A stretch of DNA of 64,000 nucleotides from an uncultured Marvinbryantia sp. (GTDB lineage: Bacteria; Bacillota; Clostridia; Lachnospirales; Lachnospiraceae), in the NCBI GenBank assembly GCA_934408725.1, contig CAKRVB010000005.1:54132-118131 (forward strand), written 5' to 3'. The first letter of the stretch is position 1. Each line of letters opens with the position of its first letter. Positions 9,057 to 19,220 of the stretch are shown here, in pieces. Made by a program: the position numbers and the translations under genes. Below the pieces are notes generated by a model. It searched no databases, was not told the origin of the DNA, and saw only the letters and a program-made list of their open reading frames with translations.

Positions 9057-9073
9057 GTAACATCTTTGTTACA
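9057..9073 (-). promoter_or_regulatory. WalR-like box upstream of the hydrolase promoter
   Basis: Minus strand TGTAAC-AAAGA-TGTTAC is a perfect TGTWAH-N5-TGTWAH match about 50 bases upstream of the -35. It is also an inverted repeat (TGTAAC/GTTACA), so another regulator cannot be excluded. The gene class (NlpC/P60 autolysin) is the classic WalR target. Confidence 0.5.
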
Positions 9074-9086
9074 TTTTGAATTTATT

Positions 9087-10862
9087 TTACCAGTCCAGAA
9101 GTTTTTGCAGATACTGTCCTACCACATTGGAAAAATTACGAATGTCCTTAATATAAGCAAAGTCTTTTCCAAAGATTCGCTTCTCAGCCTGGAGATCCTG
9201 CTCTTTTCCCGCAAATACCCCCAGCACATACACACCTTTATTCCTTGCCTTCCGCACTTCCTGGGCGGTATCCTTTACTGCGTAATCTCCACAATACGGC
9301 TTTGGATTTCTGCTGTTCGGCCGGTTCACCACCACATCATTGGGCCGGCCATCACTTAAGACAATTAAGATTTTATTTTCCTCTTCCCGCTGCAGCAGGG
9401 AATCTGCTGCTGCCCGGATGGCCAGACCATCCCTGTTATTAGAAGAGGTGGTGTACTGTAAAATCTTCCGGTTTTCACTTTTCGGCGCATCGTATTCCCG
9501 GAACCGCTGCATGACAGTATAATCCCAGAACGTGCAGAAGCTCATCACCCGGTGAGGAATCTGTACATTGCTCAGTGCCTCACTGATGATAAAAGCCTGC
9601 AGCGCTACCTGGCTCTGACGGTCTCTCTGGGAACCGCTGGCATCCATCAGGATGTCCACTACAAAATCGGTCTCATTCTGGCGAATCACACGCCGGAACA
9701 ATTTCGTATCCTCCGTTCTTCCCAGCTTCCACAATCTGGATGGGATAATACTTCCATACTCCGCCAGCAATTCCTCCTGCTGGGTCCTTGTAACCAGTGA
9801 GCGCTTCAGATTATGCGTCATGATATCCACATTTCGTTTCACCATATTCTTGCTGTTACGTAACAGCAGAAGATTTCGATCGGTCTGTTTCTTTGCGTTC
9901 ACATACTGAGCATTGATCAGTACCGGATTCTCCAGAATGCCATCCGTATAATACAGACTGCAGTCTGCATGAGCACCATTGCAGAGTCGCCGGTCTGTTC
10001 TCTTCTGCTCTGCTTCTGATAAATAAGGCTTTCCAAAATTCAGCTGCATATAACTGTTCATTTTCTCCAGTGCTCTTTCATCCAGTACCACGACACTCTT
10101 TTTCTTCGGCTCATCCTGTTTCTTTTCTTCCGCTGAATCTTTTTCCTCCAGACTGACCACCTGCTGATTCACCTGATCCACAAGCTGCTCCAGGACTGAT
10201 TCATACATCTCTTCATCCAGGAAATCCTGCCAGGTAGCTTCTGCCAGCTCTTCTATCGAAGTATTCAGCACAAATTCCAGATCTCCATGTTTTCGTTCAA
10301 AAGAACGGTCAATAGCAAAATTATAGATCCGGTCAACTGCCCGAATAATCTCCATGGTATCGGATGCCTCTTCCAGAGGATAGAGTACATCCAGCACATC
10401 CTGAATTCTTTTTTCAGCAGTTCCCTTTCCGTTTAAGAATTGACGGATGAGCTCCAGCTTCACTCTTCCGATAAAAGAATCATTCATTTTACGGAAATCT
10501 TTATCCAGCATTGCTTCAAATGCCTTCCTGCGAATGTTACATACACCCGGTCTCTCTTCCACAATCTTCTGATATACTGCCAGATCCACACAGATCTGTG
10601 CAATATTCATCAGGACCGGCTCTTCGACTCCATAAAACAGTTTTTTCACAATATACATCGAGAGTGCATTGGTATCAAAATATTTGGCAAATGCTCCCTG
10701 CTTGATGGCATCGTACAGGGAAATATATTTGCTTTTGGAAAACGAGGCTACATCCAGCCTGGTATTCAGTGCATAGTCTCCACTCACTGTCCACATCAGA
10801 TTACGAATGCGGTTCTCGATCTCCATTTCATACTCTTCTATTTCATAAAAAATTTCCTGCAT
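9087..10862 (-). CDS. VWA-domain protein, NorD/CobT-like
   Basis: A 591-residue cytoplasmic protein with a von Willebrand A domain at the C-terminus (about 398-590). The metal-binding MIDAS motif DASGS is at 407-411 and the second motif in VLSDGRPND. The N-terminal 350 residues are helical and charged, with a Lys/Glu linker near 240-257. Such proteins normally work with a MoxR-type AAA+ ATPase as a chaperone pair (NorQ/NorD, CbbQ/CbbO); no such ATPase is in this neighbourhood, so the partner must be elsewhere or the role differs. Translation from the ATG at 10862 has only a weak ribosome site. Confidence 0.8.
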   Translation of the reverse strand: MQEIFYEIEEYEMEIENRIRNLMWTVSGDYALNTRLDVASFSKSKYISLYDAIKQGAFAKYFDTNALSMYIVKKLFYGVEEPVLMNIAQICVDLAVYQKIVEERPGVCNIRRKAFEAMLDKDFRKMNDSFIGRVKLELIRQFLNGKGTAEKRIQDVLDVLYPLEEASDTMEIIRAVDRIYNFAIDRSFERKHGDLEFVLNTSIEELAEATWQDFLDEEMYESVLEQLVDQVNQQVVSLEEKDSAEEKKQDEPKKKSVVVLDERALEKMNSYMQLNFGKPYLSEAEQKRTDRRLCNGAHADCSLYYTDGILENPVLINAQYVNAKKQTDRNLLLLRNSKNMVKRNVDIMTHNLKRSLVTRTQQEELLAEYGSIIPSRLWKLGRTEDTKLFRRVIRQNETDFVVDILMDASGSQRDRQSQVALQAFIISEALSNVQIPHRVMSFCTFWDYTVMQRFREYDAPKSENRKILQYTTSSNNRDGLAIRAAADSLLQREEENKILIVLSDGRPNDVVVNRPNSRNPKPYCGDYAVKDTAQEVRKARNKGVYVLGVFAGKEQDLQAEKRIFGKDFAYIKDIRNFSNVVGQYLQKLLDW

Positions 10863-10891
10863 AATAACCTATATACCTTTCTGTTTATCAC

Positions 10892-10907
10892 TTCTATTAT
10901 AATAGAA
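10892..10907. promoter_or_regulatory. 16-bp perfect palindrome between divergent genes
   Basis: TTCTATTA/TAATAGAA contains a TATAAT on both strands and lies between the divergent VWA and C39-like genes. It may be a shared -10 region or an operator; no convincing -35 is seen on either side. Confidence 0.35.
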
Positions 10908-10972
10908 AGATTGCCTTTGCGCATCCTCCCATGTTAAAATGTGGAAAGAATCTTATACGAAAGGATCTTATC

Positions 10973-11941
10973 ATGAAAAAGCATACCCGTATTTTACTTT
11001 TTTAATTTCTCCTGGTTCTGATTCTTCTGACTGCTTTTCCTGTTATCTCCAATGCTGCTTCGAAGTCTCCCCGCAACAAACTGGTAACCGAACAGGGAAC
11101 TTCTTACTATTATAATCACAAAGGGAAAATAGTCAGGGATCGTATGATTACATGGAAAAAGAATACCTACTATTTTGACAAAAACGGTCAGATGTACCGG
11201 AACCGCACTTTCTCTTATCAGGGACACGTTTACCATGCCAGAAATAGCGGTGCTCTCGCCAGAAACACCTGGATCGACGGATATTACTATAACAGTTACG
11301 GACAGCGTACCGGAAAGCCTTTCAACAGTTCTTCTTCTGGAACAGCCTCTTCTATTCTAAATAAGAAGCCGCAGAAAAAAGTAATCTCCATGAAGAACAT
11401 CCGTCAGAATCCTCAGCTGCCTACCGGCTGTGAATCGGTTGCGCTTACCATTGTTCTGAAACATATGGGCTTTCCTTTATCCAAAACAACGATCGCTTCC
11501 AAATATCTGTCCAGAAGTAGTTCCAACTTTGTGACAAAGTTCTGGGGAAATCCATTCAGTGGATCTGGTGGTGGAATCTATGCTCCAGGTCTGACCATCA
11601 CAGCCAATAAATACCTGAAAGCAAAAAAATCAGCCAAACGGGCTTATGATCTTACCGACATTCGTTTTTCTGATCTGTATACCTATCTGGATAACAATAT
11701 CCCGGTGATCGTCTGGAACTCTATGTATATGCGCAATCCGGTTGCCGTACATTCTTATCGCTACGCTGGCAAGACCTGGCACTTCTACCGTTCAGAGCAC
11801 TGCGTTGTTCTGTGCGGTTATGATAAAAAAAATAAAAAAGTGCTGATCAATGATCCATTGAGCGGACTGGTATGGAGAAAAGCCAGTTCCTTTGAACGGA
11901 TCTACAACAAACTGGGAAAAATGGCTGTTGTAATTCAGTAA
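10973..11941 (+). pseudogene. Secreted C39-like peptidase with wall-binding repeats, stopped at codon 11
   Basis: The reading frame starts at ATG 10973 (AAGGAT ribosome site) as MKKHTRILLF, then hits TAA at 11003-11005, and continues in the same frame as FLLVLILLTAFPVISNAAS, which completes a classical signal peptide. The rest is intact to 11941: aromatic/glycine-rich wall-binding repeats (YYYNHKGK, YYFDKNGQMYRN, YYYNSYGQRTG) and a Peptidase_C39_2 domain with catalytic Cys in LPTGCESVA and His in SEHCVVLCGY. One base change removed secretion. Translation could restart at Met 11144 but the product would have no signal peptide. Either a recent pseudogene or a sequencing error. Confidence 0.8.
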
Positions 11942-11954
11942 CGTATCGCTTTAA

Positions 11955-12000
11955 AAAAATCCAGGAACAGAAGTTTTTTCTTTCTGTTCCTGGATTTTTA
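11955..12000. terminator. Bidirectional terminator between convergent genes
   Basis: A 16-18 bp stem (11955-11972 with 11982-11999) flanked by A- and T-runs on both sides serves both the C39-like gene (+) and ftsH (-), whose stop codon abuts it. Confidence 0.9.
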
Positions 12001-14061
12001 TTATTTCTGAGCTTCTTCGTCTGTAATCTCAGTTTCTATATGTTCTGCTGGCTCGGCTGACTGCTCCTTCTCAGCATCCGCTATATCATCCTGTGCCTCG
12101 GTCTGCTGCTCTGCTGCCTCCACTTTCTCATCAACATTCTCCGACACATCTGTCTGTTCCGCTTCCTCTGCTTCTTCCTCTTCCCGGCGTTCTACCTCAT
12201 GGAAGATCTCCATGAACTCTTTTCCGGTGATGGTCTCTTTCTCAATCAGAAAAGCTGCGATCTCATCCAGTGCCTTTCTGTGACTGCGCAGAAGTCTCAG
12301 TGCCTCTTCATATGCTTCTTTGATGATCTTCATCACTTCACGATCAATCTCGGTTGCCGTCTGGTCACTGCAATTCAGCACATTTCGTCCGCTTAAGTAC
12401 TGGTTCTCCGGTGACTCCAGACCCACCATACCGAACTTGTCAGACATACCATACTGCGTAATCATGGCTCTTGCCATCTTGGTAGCCTGCTCAATATCAT
12501 TGGCTGCCCCTGTGGTAATGCTGTTAAACACAATCTCTTCTGCTGCACGGCCACCAACGCACTCTACGATACGTGCCTGGATCTCTGCCTTGGTATTCAG
12601 ATATTTTTCTTCCTCCGGTACATTCATCACATATCCCAGAGCACCCATAGTTCTCGGTACAATGGTGATCTTCTGAACCGGTTCAGAATCCTTCTGAAGG
12701 GCACTGACCAGTGCATGGCCGACTTCATGGTAAGAAACAATTCTGCGTTCTTCCTTGCTGAGAATCTTGTTCTTCTTCTCTTTACCCACCAGAACTACTT
12801 CCACAGATTCAAACAGATCCTGCTGGCTGACTGCGTTTCGTCCCTTCTTTACTGCAAGAATCGCTGCTTCATTAATCATATTGGCCAGATCCGATCCGAC
12901 TGCACCTGAAGTAGCCAGTGCAATCGCTTCCAGATCTACGGTCTCATCCATCATCACATTCTTGGAATGTACCTTCAGGACATCGATACGTCCCTGAAGA
13001 TCCGGCTTGTCTACCACTACCCGGCGGTCGAAACGTCCCGGTCTCAGCAGTGCCTGATCCAACACCTCCGGACGGTTAGTCGCTGCCAGAATCAGAAGTC
13101 CTGAGCCACTGTCAAATCCATCCATCTCAGCAAGCAGCTGATTCAGTGTCTGCTCACGTTCATCATTACCGCCGCCAAACCGGCTGTCGCGGCTTTTACC
13201 GATGGCATCAATCTCATCGATAAAGATGATACAAGGTGCATTTTTCTTTGCTTCTTCAAACAGTTCACGGACACGGGAAGCTCCCACACCCACGAACATC
13301 TCTACAAACTCAGAACCTGACAATGAGAAGAACGGTGCATGTGCCTCTCCAGCTACTGCCTTGGCCAGAAGTGTCTTACCGGTACCAGGAGGTCCCACTA
13401 ACAGGGCTCCCTTCGGAAGCTTTGCTCCGATCTTGCTATATTTGCCAGGATTCTCCAGAAAATCTACCACTTCCTGAAGGGACTCCTTGGCCTCATCCTG
13501 ACCTGCCACATCTTTAAACGTAACGCCGGTCTCTTTCTGTGCATAGACTCTGGCTTTGTTCTTGCCGATGCCCATGACACCGCCTCCGCCGCCGCCCATT
13601 CTTCTCATGGCAAATCCCATAATTACCCAGATCAGAATCAGTGGCAATACAAAGGATAAAATGCTGTACAGCAGTTCGGATGACATATCCGGGATCTCTT
13701 TCTTAAAGTCCACGCCTGCCTTCAGCAGCTTCTCAGATAAATTCGGATCGTTCACCACACCTGTATAATAGGTAAACTTCATTCCCTTCAGAGATGAGAA
13801 TCCATATGGTTGCTGCTTCGGTGTGATCACATACTGGTTCGATTCTATCACAACGCTCTCTACTTCATCATTGTCCAGCATCTCCATAAACTTATTATAC
13901 GTAATCTCCTGATTCGTCGTACCGTTCATCATGCTGTTAAACAATGCCATTACAATCAGCGTAATCACCGTTACAATCAAAAATATGATAATCGTCTGGC
14001 CGTTTTTCGGTCCTTTCCGATTGCCCGGTCCATTGTTTGGTCCATTTTGGTTATTGTCCAT
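12001..14061 (-). CDS. ftsH: ATP-dependent zinc metalloprotease FtsH
   Basis: Membrane-anchored AAA+ protease that degrades misfolded membrane and regulatory proteins. Two transmembrane helices (about 22-43 and 130-150) flank an extracytoplasmic domain, followed by a Gly-rich linker, Walker A GPPGTGKT (223-230), Walker [12 protein letters not shown], the SRH region with RPGRFDRR, and the zinc site HEVGH (445-449). The C-terminal 70 residues are a Glu/Ala-rich tail. 686 residues. It has its own promoter; no tilS or hpt gene precedes it as it does in Bacillus. Confidence 0.97.
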   Translation of the reverse strand: MDNNQNGPNNGPGNRKGPKNGQTIIIFLIVTVITLIVMALFNSMMNGTTNQEITYNKFMEMLDNDEVESVVIESNQYVITPKQQPYGFSSLKGMKFTYYTGVVNDPNLSEKLLKAGVDFKKEIPDMSSELLYSILSFVLPLILIWVIMGFAMRRMGGGGGGVMGIGKNKARVYAQKETGVTFKDVAGQDEAKESLQEVVDFLENPGKYSKIGAKLPKGALLVGPPGTGKTLLAKAVAGEAHAPFFSLSGSEFVEMFVGVGASRVRELFEEAKKNAPCIIFIDEIDAIGKSRDSRFGGGNDEREQTLNQLLAEMDGFDSGSGLLILAATNRPEVLDQALLRPGRFDRRVVVDKPDLQGRIDVLKVHSKNVMMDETVDLEAIALATSGAVGSDLANMINEAAILAVKKGRNAVSQQDLFESVEVVLVGKEKKNKILSKEERRIVSYHEVGHALVSALQKDSEPVQKITIVPRTMGALGYVMNVPEEEKYLNTKAEIQARIVECVGGRAAEEIVFNSITTGAANDIEQATKMARAMITQYGMSDKFGMVGLESPENQYLSGRNVLNCSDQTATEIDREVMKIIKEAYEEALRLLRSHRKALDEIAAFLIEKETITGKEFMEIFHEVERREEEEAEEAEQTDVSENVDEKVEAAEQQTEAQDDIADAEKEQSAEPAEHIETEITDEEAQK

Positions 14062-14098
14062 TTTTTTCCTCCTTAAGTGTTAAAAACACTCATTATTT

Positions 14099-14127
14099 AG
14101 TATAAGGATTATCCGGTCAGAAATCAA
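14099..14127 (-). promoter_or_regulatory. Sigma-A promoter of ftsH
   Basis: Minus-strand TTGATT (14122-14127) and TATACT (14099-14104) with a 17-base spacer. Confidence 0.75.
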
Positions 14128-14170
14128 TATACACTTTCGAAAAAGATTTCTTTATTTCATTAAAAAAGTA

Positions 14171-14218
14171 TAAAAACAAAGGCACTGCCGGACAGTTTTC
14201 CCCATCCACAGTGCCTTT
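14171..14218 (-). terminator. Terminator of the ABC exporter operon
   Basis: AAAGGCACTG (complement arms 14178-14187 and 14209-14218) forms a 10-bp stem followed on the minus strand by TTTGTTTTTA. Confidence 0.8.
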
Positions 14219-14227
14219 TTTCTACTA

Positions 14228-16540
14228 TTATTCTACATTCTTCAGTGCCTCATCCATCGGCACCTTTTTTATCTTACGGAACTCCAGCAATGCAACCACC
14301 GCATAAGTAACCAGACCTGCCCCAAACATCCGCACATAGATCATCGGATCCACCCACATGGTAATCCATCCTGAGATGCTGGACAGCATCATCTCCCGGA
14401 ATAATACTTCCATCACCGCACGTTCTACCGGAAGACTCGCCAGCAGACAGATTACCACCACAATGGTCGTAGACAGAATATACAGCCTGCTGATTTCCCA
14501 GTTCGTATAACCAAGGATCTTTACCATAGAGATAGACTGTGCATTTTTTTCAATAATGATCTTGGACAGCAGATAAATCAGTACCATATAGATCATGATG
14601 GCAAATCCATTTACCATTCCCATCATACTTCCCATAGATACATCCAGCTGACGAGAGATCTTTGTCAGGGCATCCAGATCCACCACGGATCCTATATATT
14701 TTTTCCGGATATCTGTAATCGGCGTGTCTGAAAAATATCCGCTGTAATAATCATCCTCCAGATCAAACGTCTCATTCAGCTTATCCCTGGACATAAAAAT
14801 ACAAAGTCCTGCCGTATACTCATAGATTCCATCCACTGTAAAAGAATATTCGTCCTTCTCATATTTTTCTTTTAAGGTAATGGTGTCTCCCGGTCTGATC
14901 CGGAACTTATCCGCATAAGCACTGGAAATATAGACTCCATCTCCCAGATCTGCTGTCACGTATTTGCTGTCCTTCTCCACGCCATACAGTAGCACCTCTT
15001 CCGACTTATACTTGCCCGGCAGGGTATTCAACGCATAGGCAGAAAATTTCTCCGCCGTCTCATTATCGGTCCGTACTTCTGCATAGAACGTCAGCAGATT
15101 CAACAATTCCTCCAGCTTACTTCCTGTCATGGCTCCCATCGGTACCTGCAGCATATACTGATAATTGGCCAGCATATTTTCCTGTATCTCTGTCTGATAA
15201 TGAGATAATACAGATGGCAGCAAAAGTCCGAACATCAATAACAAATTGGCAAACAAAATGCCGATAAACAGCACCAGATAATTGCTCATATTCTGAAAAA
15301 TAACTCTCAGCCGGAATCTGGAAAAAATCTTGATATGAGGACTCAGCCGCATGGCTCGTTTCTGTTTCTTTCCAGACAGATCCCTGCGCAGGAACTTCAG
15401 TGGAGACAGACGCAGCTTATGCCGCAGCACGCAAAAGTTAACCACCAGCATAATCAGCACCGGTATGACGGTTGTCAGCAGAAAAGCTTCTGCATTCCAT
15501 ACGGTCTCATAGGTTGGAAGGCTGTAGCTTCCATAATACATGGCTGCACACACATTTTTCAATACCGTATACCCCAGCACATTTCCTGCCAGTGCCCCGG
15601 CCAGAGTGACCAGAACCGGCAGCGTCATATAATGAGAGATCAGTTCCCGTCTGGTATAACCGGAAGCCCTTAAGGTTCCGATCACGGCTGCTTCTTTTCG
15701 AATAGTATTGCTGATGGTGATACCAAACACAAAGGCCATAATCACCATAATGATATAAAGCAACATAATCATCATGGCTTTATCACCGCCCATATCCTCA
15801 CCGGTAAATGTAATCGCCTGATTCGTATATCTCGGCACAAAGGATTCCAACGATACAATCTTGCCAATCTCCTCCATCAGATCTTCGGAAATCTCTTTTT
15901 CTTCCACTTCATCCGCCGGTTCCTGCTCATATTTCCAGGAATAATTGTATTGCAGCTTGTCCTGATTCAGAGTATCAAATTCCTCCGGTGTCACCACACC
16001 CACTCCGAATTTTACTGCATCGAACATAGAATCACTATTATTCTGAAACAGACAGCTATAATCTGACAGTGCCACCAGCCCGGTGATCTTCCAGGAATGT
16101 TCACCACTGGTGATGGTATCTCCCACCGCCAGCTGATTGTTATCAGCATACATACGATCGATGGCAATTTCCCCGGCTGCTTTTGGAAGTTCGCCTTTCA
16201 TCAGGCATACTTTGTTGATTTCTTCCCGGTTTTTAAAAAATCGCATGGTGCTTTCATTGTCCAGTGTTGCTTCTATATAATAGTTCTCATACAGCGTAAT
16301 ACCCAGCTTCTCGATATCTTCTCTCTGACTGCGGTATATCCGGTCTGCGGTACGGAAATTGCCATCCTCTATATTGTATTTCTCGAATCCATCCTGATAA
16401 GCAATCAGCATACTGTTGTCTGCCACCAGAAACCCGGATACAAATCCAATTGTAGCTACCATCAGCAGAAATATTACGATATATTTTCCGAATTCGCTTC
16501 GAATCTCTCTCGGAAGGCGTTTGCGCAAAGGATTTTTCAT
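14228..16540 (-). CDS. ABC transporter permease, FtsX/MacB-like
   Basis: A 770-residue membrane protein with an N-terminal helix (about 19-40), a large extracytoplasmic domain, and two FtsX-type blocks of three helices each (about 255-380 and 640-760), plus one helix pair in the middle (about 420). Together with the ATPase encoded 12 bases upstream it forms a type VII-style exporter or mechanotransmission complex; such pairs often handle peptides or antibiotics. The substrate cannot be read from sequence. Confidence 0.9.
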   Translation of the reverse strand: MKNPLRKRLPREIRSEFGKYIVIFLLMVATIGFVSGFLVADNSMLIAYQDGFEKYNIEDGNFRTADRIYRSQREDIEKLGITLYENYYIEATLDNESTMRFFKNREEINKVCLMKGELPKAAGEIAIDRMYADNNQLAVGDTITSGEHSWKITGLVALSDYSCLFQNNSDSMFDAVKFGVGVVTPEEFDTLNQDKLQYNYSWKYEQEPADEVEEKEISEDLMEEIGKIVSLESFVPRYTNQAITFTGEDMGGDKAMMIMLLYIIMVIMAFVFGITISNTIRKEAAVIGTLRASGYTRRELISHYMTLPVLVTLAGALAGNVLGYTVLKNVCAAMYYGSYSLPTYETVWNAEAFLLTTVIPVLIMLVVNFCVLRHKLRLSPLKFLRRDLSGKKQKRAMRLSPHIKIFSRFRLRVIFQNMSNYLVLFIGILFANLLLMFGLLLPSVLSHYQTEIQENMLANYQYMLQVPMGAMTGSKLEELLNLLTFYAEVRTDNETAEKFSAYALNTLPGKYKSEEVLLYGVEKDSKYVTADLGDGVYISSAYADKFRIRPGDTITLKEKYEKDEYSFTVDGIYEYTAGLCIFMSRDKLNETFDLEDDYYSGYFSDTPITDIRKKYIGSVVDLDALTKISRQLDVSMGSMMGMVNGFAIMIYMVLIYLLSKIIIEKNAQSISMVKILGYTNWEISRLYILSTTIVVVICLLASLPVERAVMEVLFREMMLSSISGWITMWVDPMIYVRMFGAGLVTYAVVALLEFRKIKKVPMDEALKNVE

Positions 16541-16552
16541 AACACGCCCTCC

Positions 16553-17251
16553 CTACCAGTCCAGCTCATCGGCAGAAACTTTATGTTCATTCCGGTAATT
16601 TTTCCGGATCATGCCATCACGCAGCTTCACTACCCGGTCAGCCATGTCCTTAATGGCATCATTATGCGTAACCATCACAATCGTATTGCCATACTTCTGA
16701 TTGACCGTCTCAATGAGCCTGAGAATTTCCTTGGATGTGTTGTAGTCCAGCGCACCGGTTGGCTCATCACACAGCAAAATATCCGGGTTTTTTACAATGG
16801 CCCGGCCAATGGCACACCGCTGCTGCTGTCCTCCGGATAATTGATTTGGCAGTTTGCGCTGATGTTCGTAAATTCCCAGTGTATGGAGCAATTCATCCAC
16901 ATCCAGCGGTTGATCGCTCAAGTAAGCCCCTACCTCCACATTCTCCCGCACTGTCAGATTCGGAATCAGATTATACATCTGAAAAATATAGCCCAGATGT
17001 TTTCTGCGGTAAACAGACAGCTTTTTTTCCGACATCTCTGCCAGGCATTCCCCGTCAATGATCAGCTTTCCTTCATCTGCACTGTCAATCCCTCCGATAA
17101 TATTCAAAAGTGTGGATTTGCCAGAACCAGAAGGTCCCAGCAATACGCAAAACTCCCCCTTCTCAATTTCCAGATCCAGCCCTTTTAATACATCCACACG
17201 ACTGTCTCCCGATCCAAAAGATTTTTTAATTCCCTGGATTTGTAAAAACAT
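16553..17251 (-). CDS. ABC transporter ATP-binding protein, LolD/MacB type
   Basis: 232 residues with Walker [10 protein letters not shown]-loop [13 protein letters not shown], signature LSGGQQQR, Walker [13 protein letters not shown] and the H-loop MVTHN. The DEPTGALD form is typical of the MacB/LolD subfamily that pairs with FtsX-like permeases, as it does here. AGGAGGAAAATT places the start at the ATG ending at 17251; five extra upstream codons are not needed. Palindromic operators precede it. Confidence 0.93.
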   Translation of the reverse strand: MFLQIQGIKKSFGSGDSRVDVLKGLDLEIEKGEFCVLLGPSGSGKSTLLNIIGGIDSADEGKLIIDGECLAEMSEKKLSVYRRKHLGYIFQMYNLIPNLTVRENVEVGAYLSDQPLDVDELLHTLGIYEHQRKLPNQLSGGQQQRCAIGRAIVKNPDILLCDEPTGALDYNTSKEILRLIETVNQKYGNTIVMVTHNDAIKDMADRVVKLRDGMIRKNYRNEHKVSADELDW

Positions 17252-17292
17252 AATTTTCCTCCTCACAATGTTCCCTTTTTTCTATCATATAT

Positions 17293-17327
17293 CTAACATA
17301 TGTTCTTTTATTCTAACTATATGTTAG
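17293..17327. promoter_or_regulatory. Paired palindromes in the ABC exporter promoter
   Basis: CTAAC-TATAT-GTTAG (17313-17327) is a perfect inverted repeat and AACATATGTT (17295-17304) is a second palindrome of related sequence. On the minus strand the first lies between a TTGAAA -35 and a weak -10, so a TetR/MarR/PadR-type repressor is likely. No regulator gene is adjacent. Confidence 0.5.
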
Positions 17328-17468
17328 TTTCAACTCACCACATTGTCAATTGTTTTTCGTACTTTCGTGAATTTCCTGTAAAAAATATCTGGTAAAAATG
17401 AATCGGTTAGTATATGATAATTACGTTGTAGAAAAAATTGAGTTTAATATATAAGGATAGGATGAAAC

Positions 17469-18947
17469 ATGAAAATAGGATTTGATAATAACAAATATCT
17501 GAAAATGCAGTCAGAGCACATTAAGGAACGAATCAGTCAGTTCGGTAATAAGCTTTATCTGGAATTCGGCGGCAAGCTTTTTGATGATTACCATGCTTCC
17601 CGTGTACTTCCAGGCTTTGCCCCGGACAGTAAGCTGCGTATGCTGATGCAGCTTTCTGATCAGGCGGAGATCGTGATCGTCATCAGTGCCGGTGATATTG
17701 AAAAGAACAAGGTTCGTGGTGATCTGGGTATCACTTATGATTCTGATGTGCTTCGTCTGATTGATGTTTTTAAAGAACGTGGTTTATATGTTGGAAGCGT
17801 TGTCATCACACAGTATGCAGGTCAGAACAGTGCTGATGTGTTCCGCAGCCGTCTTCAGAAACTGGGTATCAAGGTATATACCCATTATGTGATTCCTGGC
17901 TACCCGAGCAATATTCCTCTGATCGTCAGTGATGAAGGTTATGGAAAAAATGATTATATTGAGACTACCCGCCCGCTGGTTGTCATCACTGCACCTGGAC
18001 CAGGAAGTGGAAAAATGGCTACCTGTCTGTCCCAGCTGTACCACGAACACAAGCGTGGTATCAATGCCGGCTATGCGAAGTTTGAGACCTTCCCGATCTG
18101 GAATATTCCACTGAAGCACCCGGTAAATCTGGCTTATGAGGCTGCTACTGCTGATCTGAACGATGTGAATATGATTGATCCATTCCATCTGGAAGCCTAT
18201 GGCGAAACAGCCGTTAACTACAACCGTGATGTTGAGATCTTCCCGGTACTGAATGCTATGTTTGAAAAGATCTCCGGTGAAAGTCCATACAAGTCCCCTA
18301 CCGATATGGGGGTAAATATGGCTGGGAACTGCATCTGTGACGATGAAGCCTGCAGGGAAGCTTCCCGTCAGGAAATTATCCGTCGTTACTACCATTCTCT
18401 GAACGGGCTGGTGTACGGTTCTTCTACTGAAGACGAAGTCATGAAGATCGAACTGATCATGAAACAGGCCGGTATCAGTAAAACAGACCGAAAGGTTGTC
18501 AATACTGCCCTGCAGCGCAGTGAAGAGACCGAAGGTCCTGCTGCTGCCATGGAACTGAATGACGGAACCATCGTTACCGGTAAAACCACCGATCTTCTGG
18601 GTGCATCCGCAGCTCTTTTACTGAATGCACTGAAAGTACTGGCCGGTATCGACCATGAAAAGAAAGTGATCTCTCCTGCCGCCATCCGTCCGATCCAGAA
18701 ACTGAAGACGGAATATCTGGGAAGCCGCAATCCTCGTCTTCACACCGATGAAGTTCTGATTGCCCTCTCTACCAGTGCTGAAAACAATCCAGATGCGCAG
18801 GCTGCTCTGGATCAGCTGCCAAAACTGGCTGGCTGTCAGGTACACACCAGTGTACTGCTCTCCAGCGTGGATATTAAGACCTTCAAGCGTCTGTCTATCC
18901 AGTTCACTTCCGAGCCGGTATACGAAAGCAAACGAAATTTTCATTAA
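17469..18947 (+). CDS. DUF1846 family protein
   Basis: A 492-residue cytoplasmic protein that matches the conserved DUF1846 family of Firmicutes and other anaerobes throughout ([18 protein letters not shown] at the start; a glycine-rich [21 protein letters not shown] segment near 175 that looks like a nucleotide-binding loop). The function is unknown; crystal structures of the family exist but no reaction is established. A ribosome site (AAGGATAGGATG) precedes the ATG. Single gene, oriented away from the ABC exporter. Confidence 0.9.
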   Translation: MKIGFDNNKYLKMQSEHIKERISQFGNKLYLEFGGKLFDDYHASRVLPGFAPDSKLRMLMQLSDQAEIVIVISAGDIEKNKVRGDLGITYDSDVLRLIDVFKERGLYVGSVVITQYAGQNSADVFRSRLQKLGIKVYTHYVIPGYPSNIPLIVSDEGYGKNDYIETTRPLVVITAPGPGSGKMATCLSQLYHEHKRGINAGYAKFETFPIWNIPLKHPVNLAYEAATADLNDVNMIDPFHLEAYGETAVNYNRDVEIFPVLNAMFEKISGESPYKSPTDMGVNMAGNCICDDEACREASRQEIIRRYYHSLNGLVYGSSTEDEVMKIELIMKQAGISKTDRKVVNTALQRSEETEGPAAAMELNDGTIVTGKTTDLLGASAALLLNALKVLAGIDHEKKVISPAAIRPIQKLKTEYLGSRNPRLHTDEVLIALSTSAENNPDAQAALDQLPKLAGCQVHTSVLLSSVDIKTFKRLSIQFTSEPVYESKRNFH

Positions 18948-19022
18948 TAAAATGAATCATTTTCATCAGAACTAATCATAAGTAAATTAGGATTTTCCAT
19001 TCCTTTTTAAGGAAAAATCCGC

Positions 19023-19119
19023 TATAATCAGTTGCATGGTATGATTACATGCCATGCAATTTTATATTACTATGTTGCACAATGGGGTGTAATCTTCCTT
19101 AGGAGATTACACCCTTTTT
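19023..19119 (+). promoter_or_regulatory. pyrG promoter and leader with terminator
   Basis: A perfect -10 TATAAT (19023-19028) with a poor -35 precedes a leader that contains an 8-bp inverted repeat (TTGCATGG 19032-19039, CCATGCAA 19052-19059, then TTTTATATT) and an 11-bp stem GGGTGTAATCT/AGATTACACCC (19085-19114) followed by TTTTT. The terminator lies about 100 bases before pyrG, suggesting attenuation. The Bacillus mechanism (reiterative G addition at a GGGC start) is not evident. It could also simply end the DUF1846 transcript. Confidence 0.5.
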
Positions 19120-19170
19120 GCTGATTCAACACAACTGTTCATACCCCACTGTCCTGCGAGGTGTTTTTGC

Positions 19171-19203
19171 ATCGTATCTGTGAGGGTACTGAACAGATAC
19201 GAT
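19171..19203 (+). repeat. 33-nt palindromic dispersed repeat next to the pyrG ribosome site
   Basis: An 11-bp perfect stem (ATCGTATCTGT with ACAGATACGAT) and an 11-base loop GAGGGTACTGA, ending three bases before the AAGGAGG of pyrG. The reverse complement occurs at 40551-40583 with 30 of 33 bases the same and a compensating change in the outermost pair. Confidence 0.75.
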
Positions 19204-19220
19204 TTAAGGAGGAACTGATT

